Source of the DNA: Actinomycetospora cinnamomea
Lineage (GTDB): Bacteria; Actinomycetota; Actinomycetes; Mycobacteriales; Pseudonocardiaceae
DNA length: 64,000 nt
Assembly (NCBI RefSeq): GCF_003096675.1
Contig: NZ_QEKW01000004.1
Location: 362,975-426,974, forward strand
Reading direction: 5' to 3'
Shown here: in pieces, positions 54,550-63,251 of the stretch
Layout: every line of letters begins with the position of its first letter
How positions within the stretch are numbered: the first letter of the stretch is position 1
The notes under the pieces: model-generated
Told to the model about the DNA's origin: nothing
Seen by the model: the letters and a program-made list of their open reading frames with translations, nothing else
Database searches by the model: none
Position numbers and translations under genes: made by a program

Positions 54550-55347
54550 GTGCCTGCCTGGGTCTGGTTCGTCATCGCGGTGCTCGCCGCGGGCGGCGGG
54601 GCGCTGCTCCTGCTCTCCGACCGCGCCCGCACCAACGGGCACCGTCGTGACCGGCGCCGGTGGGCCGAGCAGAAGAGCTGGGAGTTCGTCGACGCCGACC
54701 CGGTGCTGCCCAGCCGCTGGCGCTACGGCGCGGTGCACCAGGGCGGCCACGGCCGCGCCCTCGACCTCGCCACCGGCGCGGTCCCCGGACCCGGCGGCCG
54801 GCGCCTGGCCCACGTCTTCGACCACGAGCAGGCGGGCCAGATCACCGGCATCGTCGCGGCCGTGCGCGGTGTGGCGACGCTGCCGGTCGCCCTCGAGCTG
54901 CGCCTGCCCTCCGCGCCGCTGCCCGACGACGCCGGGCTGGAATCGCTCGGCCAGGTCGGCGAGCGCTACGCCTTCGTCACCGCGGTGGCCCCGGCGCGCC
55001 CGCTGCTCACCCCGGACCTCGCGCGCGCGGCCGACCTCGTCGGCGACGACGTGCCGCTGCTGTGGGCCGAGGACACCTGGGTGCTCGGCACCATCGGCCC
55101 CGAGGCCGACCCCGAGCGGGTGCAGACCCTGCTCCAGGCGCTGGTCGAGGTGTCGGTGGCCCTCGAGGACGCGGCGGGCCGCGACGAGGACGAGCCCGGG
55201 GACGCCGAGCCCGCCGAGGACGAGCCGGCAGGCCCCGAGCAGGCGCCCCGCCCGACCCACCGCGACCACCCCGCCGACATCCCCTACGACGTCGAGGACG
55301 ACGAGTTCGGGCCCGGCGCCCGCAGCAGCTCGTCCTCCGGACGGTGA
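54550..55347 (+). CDS. Membrane-anchored hypothetical protein
   Basis: The 265-residue product starts at GTG 54550; the ribosome site (CTGCAGGTC) is weak and the upstream in-frame ATG 54502 is an alternative. One N-terminal TM helix (WVWFVIAVLAAGGGALLLL) is followed by a soluble domain with WEFVDADPVLPSRWRYGAVH and an acidic Pro-rich tail (about 215-265). No known catalytic motif is visible. It precedes the SDR fusion with a four-base GTGA overlap, so it belongs to the operon with pyrE. Not recognised. Confidence 0.65.
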   Translation: MPAWVWFVIAVLAAGGGALLLLSDRARTNGHRRDRRRWAEQKSWEFVDADPVLPSRWRYGAVHQGGHGRALDLATGAVPGPGGRRLAHVFDHEQAGQITGIVAAVRGVATLPVALELRLPSAPLPDDAGLESLGQVGERYAFVTAVAPARPLLTPDLARAADLVGDDVPLLWAEDTWVLGTIGPEADPERVQTLLQALVEVSVALEDAAGRDEDEPGDAEPAEDEPAGPEQAPRPTHRDHPADIPYDVEDDEFGPGARSSSSSGR

Positions 55348-56915
55348 CCGGCCCGACACCGCGTCGGGCCCTCGTCACGGGCGCGGACACCCCGATCGGC
55401 CGGGCCTTCGCCCACCGCCTGGACGCCGCGGGGGACGAGCTCGTGCTCGCCGGCGGGTCCCGGGACGCGCTCGAGGCCCTGGCCGGCGAGCTCGGCGGCG
55501 CGCACGCTCCCCCCGAGGTCCTGCCCGGCGACCTCGCCGACGCCGACGACCTGGACCTCGTCGTCCGCCGGCTGCAGGCCGACACCCGCCCGATCGACCT
55601 GCTCGTCGTCGGGCCCGCGCCGGCGCACACCGCGGGCCTGCCCGAGGCGGATCCCGCCGACCTGCGCGCCGCCCTCGATCGCGGCGCCGGCGCCGTGCTC
55701 GCCCTCCTGCGGGCCGCCCTGCCGGGGATGATCGCCCGCGGCCATCCCGGCCCGGGCGGCGTCATCACGGTGGCCGGCGTCGCCGCGTTCCTGCCCGCGA
55801 CCGGCGCGGCGGGCCTCGACGGCGCGGTCCAGGCCTACGTCGTCACGCTCAGCGAGTCGCTGGCGCAGGCACTCGCCCGCGACGGGCTCGGCATCACGGC
55901 CGTCTGCCCGCCCCCGCCCGGGACCCGCGGGCCGACCTCGGCGGTCCCGCTGCGCCTCGCCCCGCCCACCCCTGACGCCGTCGCCGCCACCGCGCTCGCC
56001 GACCACGCCGCCGGGCGCGCCCTGTCCGTGCCCGGCGTCCCGTCCCGCGCACTCGTCGGCGTCTCGCGGCTCGTGCCCCACCCCGCCGCCCGGGTCGCGG
56101 CGGGACACGCCCCGTCCCGCGCGCGGCGCGGCCCCCGGGGCCCCCGTCCGGGCACGGCCCTCGTCACCGGCGCCAGCTCCGGCATCGGCGCCGCGTTCGC
56201 CGAGCACCTCGCCGGCCGCGGCCACGACCTCGTCCTCGTCGCCCGCGACGTCGAGCGCCTCGAGGCCACCGCCGAGCGGCTGCACCGCCAGGAGGGCGTG
56301 CGTGTCGACGTGCTCGTCGCCGACCTGGCCGAGGCGGCGGGGCGGCGGCGGGTGGCCGAGCGGCTCGCCGACGGGCCGCCCGTCGCGCTGCTGGTGAACA
56401 ACGCCGGCTACGCGACGGCCGGCGAGTTCGTCGACACCGACCCGGCGGCGCTGCGCGCGAACTACGAGGTCAACATGGCCGCCGTGCTGGAGCTGACCGC
56501 CGCGGCCCTGCCCGGCATGGTCGCACGCGGCGCCGGCGACGTCGTGAACGTCTCCAGCGTCGCCGGCTTCCTGCCCGGCCGCGGCTCGGTCTACGGCGCC
56601 GGCAAGGCGTACGTGACGGCGCTGTCGCGCAACCTCGCTCTCACCGTGGCGGGCAGCGGCGTGCGCGTCATGGCCCTGTGCCCCGGCTTCACCCGCACCG
56701 AGTTCCACCAGCGCCTGGGCCAGGGCCGTTCCGGCCCGTCGTGGGCGTGGCTGGACGCCGAGCGGGTCGTCGCCGAAGGGATGGACGACCTCGAGGCCGG
56801 GAAGGCGGTGTCGGTGCCGGGCGCGGTGTACAAGACGATCGTCGGCGTGACGCGGCTCGTGCCGCGCTCCCTGCTGCGCGCCCTGGCCGCGCGCTCCGGA
56901 TCGGGGCGCGGATGA
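55344..56915 (+). CDS. Tandem SDR fusion with degenerate first domain
   Basis: The 523-residue protein starts at GTG 55344. Two short-chain dehydrogenase units are joined near residue 265. The second is complete: TGASSGIG, NNAGYA, Ser in VNVSSVAGF, and YGAGK. The first keeps TGADTPIG and the FLP loop, but Ser is replaced in ITVAGVAAF and the Tyr/Lys position reads LDGAV, so it should be inactive. Both units share the C-terminal pattern SVPG followed by VGVxRLVP, showing an internal duplication. The intact unit resembles DltE/YqjQ-type SDRs that may use NADP. It is coupled to pyrE by an ATGA overlap. Confidence 0.88.
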   Translation: MTGPTPRRALVTGADTPIGRAFAHRLDAAGDELVLAGGSRDALEALAGELGGAHAPPEVLPGDLADADDLDLVVRRLQADTRPIDLLVVGPAPAHTAGLPEADPADLRAALDRGAGAVLALLRAALPGMIARGHPGPGGVITVAGVAAFLPATGAAGLDGAVQAYVVTLSESLAQALARDGLGITAVCPPPPGTRGPTSAVPLRLAPPTPDAVAATALADHAAGRALSVPGVPSRALVGVSRLVPHPAARVAAGHAPSRARRGPRGPRPGTALVTGASSGIGAAFAEHLAGRGHDLVLVARDVERLEATAERLHRQEGVRVDVLVADLAEAAGRRRVAERLADGPPVALLVNNAGYATAGEFVDTDPAALRANYEVNMAAVLELTAAALPGMVARGAGDVVNVSSVAGFLPGRGSVYGAGKAYVTALSRNLALTVAGSGVRVMALCPGFTRTEFHQRLGQGRSGPSWAWLDAERVVAEGMDDLEAGKAVSVPGAVYKTIVGVTRLVPRSLLRALAARSGSGRG

Positions 56916-57463
56916 GCGTCCCCGCGGTGGACCCGGACGCGCGTGCCCGGCTCGCGGCCCTGGTGGCGGAGCTGTCGGTGGTGCACGGGCGGGTGACGCT
57001 GTCCTCGGGCCGGGAGGCCGACTACTACGTCGACCTGCGACGCGCGACCCTGCACCACGAGGCCGGCCCCCTCATCGGCCGCCTGGTCCGCGAGCTGACC
57101 GCCGACTGGGCCTACGACGCCGCCGGCGGGCTGACCCTGGGCGCGGACCCTGTCGCCCTGGCCGTCATGCACGCGCCGGGCGCGCCGGTCGACGCCTGCG
57201 TGGTGCGCTCGGCGGCGAAGACCCACGGGATGCAGCGGCGGATCGAGGGCCCCGACGTCACCGGGCGCCGGGTGCTCGCCGTCGAGGACACCTCGACCAC
57301 CGGCGGCAGCGTGCTCACCGCCGTCGACGCGCTGGTCGAGGCGGGCGCCGAGGTGGTCGGTGTCGTCACCGTCGTCGACCGGGGCACCGGGGCGACGGAG
57401 GCGGTCGAGGCCCGCGGGCTGGCCTGCCGCTCGCTGCTCGGGCTGGCCGACCTGGGGCTGTGA
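56912..57463 (+). CDS. pyrE: Orotate phosphoribosyltransferase
   Basis: The 183-residue enzyme starts at ATG 56912. It converts orotate and PRPP to OMP in pyrimidine synthesis. SSGREADYYVDLRRATLH is the substrate-binding start, RSAAKTHGMQRRIEG the flexible catalytic loop, and VLAVEDTSTTGGSVLTAV the PRPP loop. Length is normal. It overlaps both neighbours by four bases. The same pairing with an RNA methyltransferase occurs in mycobacteria (Rv0382c-Rv0380c). Confidence 0.96.
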   Translation: MSVPAVDPDARARLAALVAELSVVHGRVTLSSGREADYYVDLRRATLHHEAGPLIGRLVRELTADWAYDAAGGLTLGADPVALAVMHAPGAPVDACVVRSAAKTHGMQRRIEGPDVTGRRVLAVEDTSTTGGSVLTAVDALVEAGAEVVGVVTVVDRGTGATEAVEARGLACRSLLGLADLGL

Positions 57464-58143
57464 CCGGCCCCGAGGACGAGCCGGACGACGCGCCCGGCCC
57501 CACCGAGTGGCGCACGGGCCCCGAGCCGGTGGGCGTCGGCCCCTGGCCCGGCGGGCCGGAGGCGTGGCCCGACGACCCGCGCTACGACCCCGAGCTGCTC
57601 GCCGCCGGTGACCGCCGCAACGTCGTCGACCGCTACCGCTACTGGCGGCGCGAGGCGGTCGTGGCCGACCTCGACCGGCGCCGGCACCCGTTCCACGTGG
57701 CGATCGAGAACCTGCACCACGACGCCAACATCGGCACGATCGTGCGCACCGCCAACGCGTTCGCCGCGGCCGCCGTGCACGTGGTGGGCCGGCGGCGGTG
57801 GAACCGGCGCGGCGCGATGGTCACCGATCGCTACCAGCACGTCCACCACCACCCCGACGTCGGCGCGCTGCTGGCCTGGGCGCGCGGGGAGGACCTCGCG
57901 GTCGTGGGCGTCGACAACGCCCCGGGCGCGCGGCGGCTGGAGGCCGCGACGCTGCCGCGGCGGTGCGTGCTGCTGTTCGGTCAGGAGGGCGTGGGGCTCA
58001 CGCGGGCGGCCGCCGCGGGCGCGGACAGCGTGGTGTCGATCGCCCAGTTCGGCTCGACCCGCTCGATCAACGCGGGGGTCGCGGCCGGGATCGCCATGCA
58101 CGCCTGGGTGCGCGCCCACGCCGACCTCGACGCGGCCTGGTGA
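57460..58143 (+). CDS. SpoU/TrmH family RNA 2'-O-methyltransferase
   Basis: The 227-residue product starts at GTG 57460 (GTGA overlap with pyrE). An acidic Pro-rich extension of about 50 residues precedes the SPOUT domain. Motif 1 is NIGTIVRTANAF, motif 2 VLLFGQEGVGLT, and motif 3 IAQFGSTRSINAGVAAGIAM, which together form the knotted SAM site. It methylates ribose in tRNA or rRNA; the exact target cannot be read. Its last codons and stop lie inside an 11-bp tandem repeat. Confidence 0.92.
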   Translation: MTGPEDEPDDAPGPTEWRTGPEPVGVGPWPGGPEAWPDDPRYDPELLAAGDRRNVVDRYRYWRREAVVADLDRRRHPFHVAIENLHHDANIGTIVRTANAFAAAAVHVVGRRRWNRRGAMVTDRYQHVHHHPDVGALLAWARGEDLAVVGVDNAPGARRLEAATLPRRCVLLFGQEGVGLTRAAAAGADSVVSIAQFGSTRSINAGVAAGIAMHAWVRAHADLDAAW

Positions 58144-58201
58144 GGGCCTGGTGAGGGCCTGTTGAGGGCCTGGTGAGGGCCTGGTGAGGGCCTGGGTGGG
58201 G
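58136..58201. repeat. 11-bp minisatellite between convergent genes
   Basis: CCTGGTGAGGG repeats at 58136, 58147, 58158 (one change, CCTGTTGAGGG), 58169 and 58180, followed by a degenerate sixth unit. It covers the last two codons of the methyltransferase, provides its stop, and ends two bases before the DedA stop. Copy-number change would leave the methyltransferase C-terminus intact, since the first unit supplies the stop. Confidence 0.92.
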
Positions 58202-58203
58202 CC

Positions 58204-58965
58204 TCAGCGGCGGTCGGTGCGCCGGGTGTCGATGACCTGGGTGGGCTCGTCGGTCGCGCCGTCGAGGACGTCCTCGGCGAGGCCCTGGGCCCCGAGCTTG
58301 CGCTCGCGCCGCGCCTTGATCATCTCGAAGACGATCGGGAGGATCGACAGCAGCACCACGAGGATGAGCATCGCCTCGATGTTGTCCTTCACGAACGAGA
58401 ACTGGCCCAGCCCGGCGCCGAGCAGCGTCACCCCGGCGGCCCACAGAACCCCGCCGACCAGCGAGAACGTCATGTACCGGCGGGTGTCCATGCGCCCGAC
58501 GCCGGCCATCACCGTGATGAACGTGCGCACGATCGGCACGAAGCGGCCGAGCACGATGGCGCGGTTGCCGTACTTGTCGAAGAACTTCTGCGTGCGCTCC
58601 ACGTTCTCGCGCTTGAACAGCCGCGAGTTCGGGCGGTCGAACACTGCCGGCCCGGCCTTCCACCCGATCCAGTAGCCCAGCACGTTGCCGAGGAACGCGC
58701 ACACCACCAGCAGCACGCAGACCAGCCACAGCGGCGTGTCGATCAGGCCGGTGACCACGGCGAGGCCGGTGATGAACAGCAGCGAGTCGCCGGGGAGGAA
58801 GAAGCCCACGAGGAGCCCGCACTCGGCGAAGATGATCAGGCACACACCGGCGAGGGCCCACGGGCCGAGCGCCTCGATGATGTACTGCGGGTCCAGCCAC
58901 TCGGGGCCGAGGGCCTGCACCGAGGTCTGCACCGAAGTCGAGGCGGCGGCGAGCGTTGGCGACAC
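58204..58965 (-). CDS. DedA family membrane protein
   Basis: The 253-residue product starts at GTG 58965. It has the DedA (VTT) fold with re-entrant loops: ECGLLVGFFLPGDSLLFITG near residue 50 and GRFVPIVRTFITVMAGVGRM near 140, which holds the conserved Arg/Pro residues. Hydrophobic helices follow, with a basic/acidic C-terminal tail. DedA proteins are lipid scramblases or flippases, for example for undecaprenyl phosphate, and support envelope homeostasis. A DedA gene near fba is also found in mycobacteria (Rv0364). Confidence 0.92.
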   Translation of the reverse strand: MSPTLAAASTSVQTSVQALGPEWLDPQYIIEALGPWALAGVCLIIFAECGLLVGFFLPGDSLLFITGLAVVTGLIDTPLWLVCVLLVVCAFLGNVLGYWIGWKAGPAVFDRPNSRLFKRENVERTQKFFDKYGNRAIVLGRFVPIVRTFITVMAGVGRMDTRRYMTFSLVGGVLWAAGVTLLGAGLGQFSFVKDNIEAMLILVVLLSILPIVFEMIKARRERKLGAQGLAEDVLDGATDEPTQVIDTRRTDRR

Positions 58966-59038
58966 GCCTGTGAACCGTACGCCGCTGCCGGACGCGCGGA
59001 CCTCGGGGTGTCCCCCGAGCCGTCCGGGGGCAGACCCG

Positions 59039-59689
59039 TCAGCCGGGCAGCAGCAGGGTGCCGACGGCCGTGAGCGCGCCGATCACCGCGCCCGTGAGCA
59101 GCGCGACGCCCGACCACCACGCGATGCGCCCGGGCGTCCAGACCGGGTCGTCCGCCGGGGGCGGGGGCGCGGCCGCGCCGGCGGCGTGCGGCCCGGGCGC
59201 GGGGCGGGGGTGCGGGACGCCGGCAGCGGCGGGCGGACCCGGCGGACCGGGCGGCTGCGGACGGACGGGTGCCGGGCGGGCCGGCGGCCGCGCGCCACCC
59301 CTCGGGCCGGCCTGCGGCCAACGCGGTGCGGGTGTGCCCGGCGGTGGCGTCCCCGGTGCGGGGGGCGGGGCGTGGGGCGGGGCGTGGGGCGGGGCGTGGG
59401 GCCCCGCGCGTCCCACGGTGGTGGGCGCGGTGAACGGCGCCGCGGGCGTGGGCGCGGACCGGCGCCCGGTGGCGGGCTCGGCCGGTCCTGACGACGCCTC
59501 GCCGTCACCGGGCCGGCTCCGGGTCAGCGGCCGGAAACGGGTGCTCAGACGCTGGGGGTCGCCCTCGTCGGACCCGCCGCCCGCGACCTCGGTGGGTGGA
59601 TCGGCGGGGGCGTCCGCCGCGCCGGGGGAGGAGACCCCGCCGGCGGCGTGGGCGCGCAGGGCCTCGGCCAGCAGGCGTTCGTCATCCAT
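59039..59689 (-). CDS. Pro-rich single-pass membrane protein downstream of an ECF sigma factor
   Basis: The 216-residue product starts at ATG 59689. The N-terminal 40 residues begin MDDERLLAEALRAHAAGGV, then comes a long Pro/Ala/Gly-rich region (including three PPHA units encoded by a 12-bp tandem repeat, 59365-59400), and a C-terminal TM helix (WWSGVALLTGAVIGALTAVG). It contains no Cys, so the zinc anti-sigma HxxxCxxC motif is absent. It is 54 bases after the sigma gene and probably cotranscribed. A role as sigma regulator is possible but unsupported by motif. Confidence 0.65.
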   Translation of the reverse strand: MDDERLLAEALRAHAAGGVSSPGAADAPADPPTEVAGGGSDEGDPQRLSTRFRPLTRSRPGDGEASSGPAEPATGRRSAPTPAAPFTAPTTVGRAGPHAPPHAPPHAPPPAPGTPPPGTPAPRWPQAGPRGGARPPARPAPVRPQPPGPPGPPAAAGVPHPRPAPGPHAAGAAAPPPPADDPVWTPGRIAWWSGVALLTGAVIGALTAVGTLLLPG

Positions 59690-59743
59690 CGCGGGGGATG
59701 GTAGCGGCGGTGACGGGAGCGACCCAGGGGTGTTCGACGAGGG

Positions 59744-60400
59744 TCACGCGCCGCCGACGAGCTTGCCGATGGCCTCGAGTCCCCGGCTCGCCGTCGACTT
59801 CACCGTGCCCTTGCTGATGCCGGTGGCCTCGGCGATCTCGGCCTCGGAGAGGCCGCCGTAGTAGCGCAGGACCAGCACCTCGCGCTGGCGGCGCGGCAGC
59901 TTGCCCAGCGCCGTCACCACCGCCTGGTGCTCGGCGGAGAGCATTGCCAGCGATTCCGCGGACCGGGCGTCGGCGGTGTGCGGCGGGGTGTACTCGCGAG
60001 CGGTGCGTCGGCGGCGCAGCACCGACCGCGACCCGTTGACCACGGCCGTGCGCAGGTAGCCCAGGGCCGCGTTCTCGTCCCGCAGGCGGCTCCAGTGCCG
60101 GTGCAGCCCGGTGAACGCCTCCTGGACGACGTCCTCGGCCGTCGCCGGGTCGTCGACCAGCAGCACGGCCAGGCGGACGAACCGCATCCGGTGCTCGCGG
60201 TAGAGGTCCTCGAGCGTGCGCGGGGCCGGCGCGGGCTCCTGCTGGGTGGCCACCGGGGCGCTGGCCGCCGGTCCGGAGGGCCACGCACCCACCGGTGGGG
60301 CCGAGGGATGGGGCACCGAGGCGTCCGCCGGAGCGACCGCGTCGATGGCCCTCAGGCTGCCCAGCGTGCGCTCGACGGCACTCTCCCCGGGATGAGCCAC
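59744..60400 (-). CDS. ECF sigma factor (SigE family)
   Basis: The 218-residue product starts at ATG 60400. After a 60-residue Pro/Ala extension comes region 2: LEDLYREHRMRFVRLAVLLV and DPATAEDVVQEAFTGLHRHW. Region 4 is LPRRQREVLVLRYYGGLSEA and GISKGTVKSTASRGLEAI. This is the actinobacterial SigE-family ECF pattern. It directs RNA polymerase to a small regulon, not identifiable here. The downstream membrane protein may belong to its signalling pair. Confidence 0.9.
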   Translation of the reverse strand: MAHPGESAVERTLGSLRAIDAVAPADASVPHPSAPPVGAWPSGPAASAPVATQQEPAPAPRTLEDLYREHRMRFVRLAVLLVDDPATAEDVVQEAFTGLHRHWSRLRDENAALGYLRTAVVNGSRSVLRRRRTAREYTPPHTADARSAESLAMLSAEHQAVVTALGKLPRRQREVLVLRYYGGLSEAEIAEATGISKGTVKSTASRGLEAIGKLVGGA

Positions 60401-60629
60401 GTCACCGACGATAGCCGTTCACCACCTGTGGTCCCGGTGGGGACGAGATCCTCGGCGGCGTCACCCGCGCGGCCCAGGACGGCCCAGGACGCCGCGGGAC
60501 GATCCCGACGATCGGGTCACAGCGCCGGGACGCAGCGCCGGGAGCGGCCCGTGGGTCATACTGCGCCGCAGTCCCGCCGCCCGCGTCCGCGGTGACCGGC
60601 CGTGTCGAGAGCTCCTGGGAGGCACGACG

Positions 60630-61664
60630 ATGCCCATCGCGACCCCCGAGGTCTACAACGAGATGCTGGACCGGGCGAAGGAGAACCGCTTCGCCTTCCC
60701 GGCCATCAACTGCACGTCCTCGGAGACGATCAACGCGGCGCTGCGCGGCTTCGCCGAGGCCGAGAGCGACGGGATCATCCAGTTCTCCACCGGCGGCGCC
60801 GAGTTCGGGTCGGGCCAGTCGGTCAAGGACATGGTCACCGGCGCCAGCGCGCTGGCCGAGTTCGCGCACGTCGTCGCCGAGAAGTACTCGATCAACGTCG
60901 CGCTGCACACCGACCACTGCCCGAAGGACAAGCTCGACGGCTTCGTGCGCCCGCTGCTCGCGATCAGCCAGGAGCGTGTCGACCGCGGCCGGCACCCCCT
61001 GTTCCAGTCGCACATGTGGGACGGCTCGGCGGTCGAGCTCCACGAGAACCTCGAGATCGCCCAGGAGCTGCTGGAGAAGGCCGTCAAGGCCAAGATCATC
61101 CTCGAGGTGGAGATCGGCGTCGTCGGCGGCGAGGAGGACGGCGTCGCCCACGACATCAACGAGAAGCTCTACACCGCCGCCGGCGACTACGAGCACACCG
61201 TCGACGCCCTCGGCGGCGGGGACAAGGGCCGCTACCTGCTGGCCGCGACGTTCGGCAACGTCCACGGCGTCTACAAGCCGGGCAACGTCAAGCTCCGCCC
61301 CTCGGTGCTCAAGGAGGGCCAGGAGGTCGCGGCGCGCAAGCTGGGCCTGGGCGACGGCGCCAAGCCGTTCGACCTGGTGTTCCACGGCGGTTCGGGCTCG
61401 CTGCTCGAGGAGATCCACGAGGCGCTCGACTACGGCGTCGTGAAGATGAACGTGGACACCGACACCCAGTACGCGTTCACCCGCCCGGTCGCGGCGCACA
61501 TGTTCACGAACTACGACGGGGTGCTGAAGGTCGACGGCGAGGTCGGCGACAAGAAGGCCTACGACCCGCGCAGCTACATGAAGGCCGCCGAGAAGGGCAT
61601 GGCCGAGCGCGTCGTCACCGCCTGCGAGAACCTGCGCTCCACGGGGCAGACCCTCGGGCGATGA
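60630..61664 (+). CDS. fba: Class II fructose-bisphosphate aldolase
   Basis: The 344-residue enzyme starts at ATG 60630 behind GGGAGG. It cleaves fructose 1,6-bisphosphate in glycolysis and reverses this in gluconeogenesis. Zinc ligand motifs are ALHTDHCPKDKL, GNVHGVYKPGN and VFHGGSGS; MNVDTDTQYAFTRPV is near the C-terminus. The length is normal for actinobacteria. The 229-base gap upstream has two tandem short repeats (GGCCCAGGAC twice near 60470, CAGCGCCGGGACG near 60525) and CATACT at about 60557, a possible -10. Confidence 0.97.
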   Translation: MPIATPEVYNEMLDRAKENRFAFPAINCTSSETINAALRGFAEAESDGIIQFSTGGAEFGSGQSVKDMVTGASALAEFAHVVAEKYSINVALHTDHCPKDKLDGFVRPLLAISQERVDRGRHPLFQSHMWDGSAVELHENLEIAQELLEKAVKAKIILEVEIGVVGGEEDGVAHDINEKLYTAAGDYEHTVDALGGGDKGRYLLAATFGNVHGVYKPGNVKLRPSVLKEGQEVAARKLGLGDGAKPFDLVFHGGSGSLLEEIHEALDYGVVKMNVDTDTQYAFTRPVAAHMFTNYDGVLKVDGEVGDKKAYDPRSYMKAAEKGMAERVVTACENLRSTGQTLGR

Positions 61665-61692
61665 GCCCCGTGCGGCGGGGAGGATGGGGTCC

Positions 61693-62133
61693 ATGACCAT
61701 CCCGACCGGGCCCGGTGCGGGCCACGGGCAGAACCTGCTCGGACCCCAGCCCACGTACCTGCCGGAATCGCCCGAGCCGGCGTCGCGGATCGCGGCCGGG
61801 GAGGACCCGACCGCGGTCGTCGCCGACCACCCCACGTACAGCGCGGGCTGGGCCGCCCTGGCCGAGCGCGCGGCCGCGGCGGGGGAGCACGTCTCGTCGT
61901 ACGCCTTCGCCCGCACCGGCTACCACCGCGGGCTCGACCAGCTGCGCCGCCACGGCTGGAAGGGCTTCGGTCCGGTGCCGTGGGACCACGAGCCGAACCA
62001 GGGCTTCCTGCGCTCGGTCGCCGCGCTGGCCCACGCCGCGCAGGCCATCGGCGAGACCGACGAGGTCGAGCGCTGCACGGCGCTGCTCGCCGACAGCGAC
62101 CCGAAGGCCGTCGAGGCCCTCGGCCTGGGCTGA
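61693..62133 (+). CDS. DUF3151 family protein
   Basis: The 146-residue product starts at ATG 61693, eight bases after GGGGAGG; ATG 61684 is too close to that site. LLGPQPTYLPESPEP, HPTYSAGWAALAERA and SYAFARTGYHRGLDQLRRHG are the DUF3151 pattern seen in actinobacteria, where the gene lies near fba. It is predicted soluble and helical. Function unknown. It lies 28 bases after fba and is probably cotranscribed. Confidence 0.85.
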   Translation: MTIPTGPGAGHGQNLLGPQPTYLPESPEPASRIAAGEDPTAVVADHPTYSAGWAALAERAAAAGEHVSSYAFARTGYHRGLDQLRRHGWKGFGPVPWDHEPNQGFLRSVAALAHAAQAIGETDEVERCTALLADSDPKAVEALGLG

Positions 62134-62149
62134 CCGGGCGGGGAGCACC

Positions 62150-63247
62150 GTGCCCGCCGTGGACCGCCTGCGCCGGCTCGCCAGCACCCGTGGGCGGCGG
62201 CTGCGCGACTCGGGGCTGCCGATCCTGCAGTGCGCGCTCGCCGCGGGGCTGGCCTTCCTCGTGGCCCGCGACGTCGTCGGTCACCCGGTGCCCTTCTTCG
62301 CCCCGATCGCGTGCGTGCTCGTGCTGGGCGTGTCGGTCACCAACCGGCTGCGGCGCTCCGTCGAGCTCGCGGTCGGGGTCAGCGTGGGCGTGGCGGTGGG
62401 CGACCTCATCGTCGTGGTCATCGGGCCCGGCTGGTGGCAGATCAGCGTCGTGGTGGGGCTGGCCCTGCTGGCCGCCCTGCTCTTCGACGTCGGCGCCCTG
62501 CTGCTCAACCAGGCGGCGGTGTCCGCGGTGCTCGTGGCGACGCTGCAGCCGCCGGGCACCGACGCGGCGTTCTCGCGGTGGATCGACACGCTCATCGGGG
62601 CGGCGATCGGGCTGGCCACCGCGGCCACGCTGCCGTCGCACCCGCTGTCCCGCGCGCGGCGGGGCCTGGCGGCGCTGCTCGAGGAGCTCGGTGCCGTGCT
62701 CACCGGCGTCGCCGACGCCCTCGAGGCGGGCGACGGCGACGCCGCCCGGGCCGTGCTCGAGCGCGCCCGGGCGACCCAGGGCCGGGTCGACGCGCTGGCC
62801 GACGCGGTGGACGCCGGCTTCGAGATCACCGCCATCGCGCCCCAGCGACGGCGCCACCGCGGCGAGCTCGCCCGCCTGCGCACCGCCGTGCCCGCGGTCG
62901 ACCTGGCCCTGCGCAACGCCCGGGTGCTCGCGCGCCGGGGCGACGCCGCGATCCGCGACGGCGAGAAGCCCGACCCCGACCTGATCGCGGTCCTGCGCCG
63001 CCTCGCCGAGGCGGTCGGTGTGCTGCGCCGCGAGCTGACCACCGGGGAGTCGACCGACGGGGCGCGCGTGGCACTGCTCGACACGGCGGCGGAGGTGCCC
63101 GCGGCGGGCGGGGGCTACTCGGCGGAGGTGGTGCTCGCCCAGCTGCGATCGATGCTCGTGGACCTGCTCGGTGCGACGGGGATGGACCGCGACGAGGCGG
63201 TCGCGGCGGCGGCCCGATCCCGGCCGGAGCATCCCCGGCCGGAGTAG
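62150..63247 (+). CDS. FUSC-like / aromatic acid exporter family membrane protein
   Basis: The 365-residue product starts at GTG 62150 behind GGGGAG. Five to six TM helices occupy residues 20-165 (LPILQCALAAGLAFLVARDV, FAPIACVLVLGVSVTNRLRR, ISVVVGLALLAALLFDVGAL, DTLIGAAIGLATAATLP). A long helical cytoplasmic domain follows. The motif GVSVTNRLRRSVELAVGVSV fits the FUSC/ArAE superfamily of putative efflux proteins. Substrate unknown. It is 16 bases after the DUF3151 gene. Confidence 0.78.
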   Translation: MPAVDRLRRLASTRGRRLRDSGLPILQCALAAGLAFLVARDVVGHPVPFFAPIACVLVLGVSVTNRLRRSVELAVGVSVGVAVGDLIVVVIGPGWWQISVVVGLALLAALLFDVGALLLNQAAVSAVLVATLQPPGTDAAFSRWIDTLIGAAIGLATAATLPSHPLSRARRGLAALLEELGAVLTGVADALEAGDGDAARAVLERARATQGRVDALADAVDAGFEITAIAPQRRRHRGELARLRTAVPAVDLALRNARVLARRGDAAIRDGEKPDPDLIAVLRRLAEAVGVLRRELTTGESTDGARVALLDTAAEVPAAGGGYSAEVVLAQLRSMLVDLLGATGMDRDEAVAAAARSRPEHPRPE

Positions 63248-63251
63248 CCGC

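Noticed and set aside
60469..60540. Short direct repeats upstream of fba as a regulatory array
   Set aside because: Only two copies of each and no spacing pattern matching a known regulator; noted only in the fba entry.
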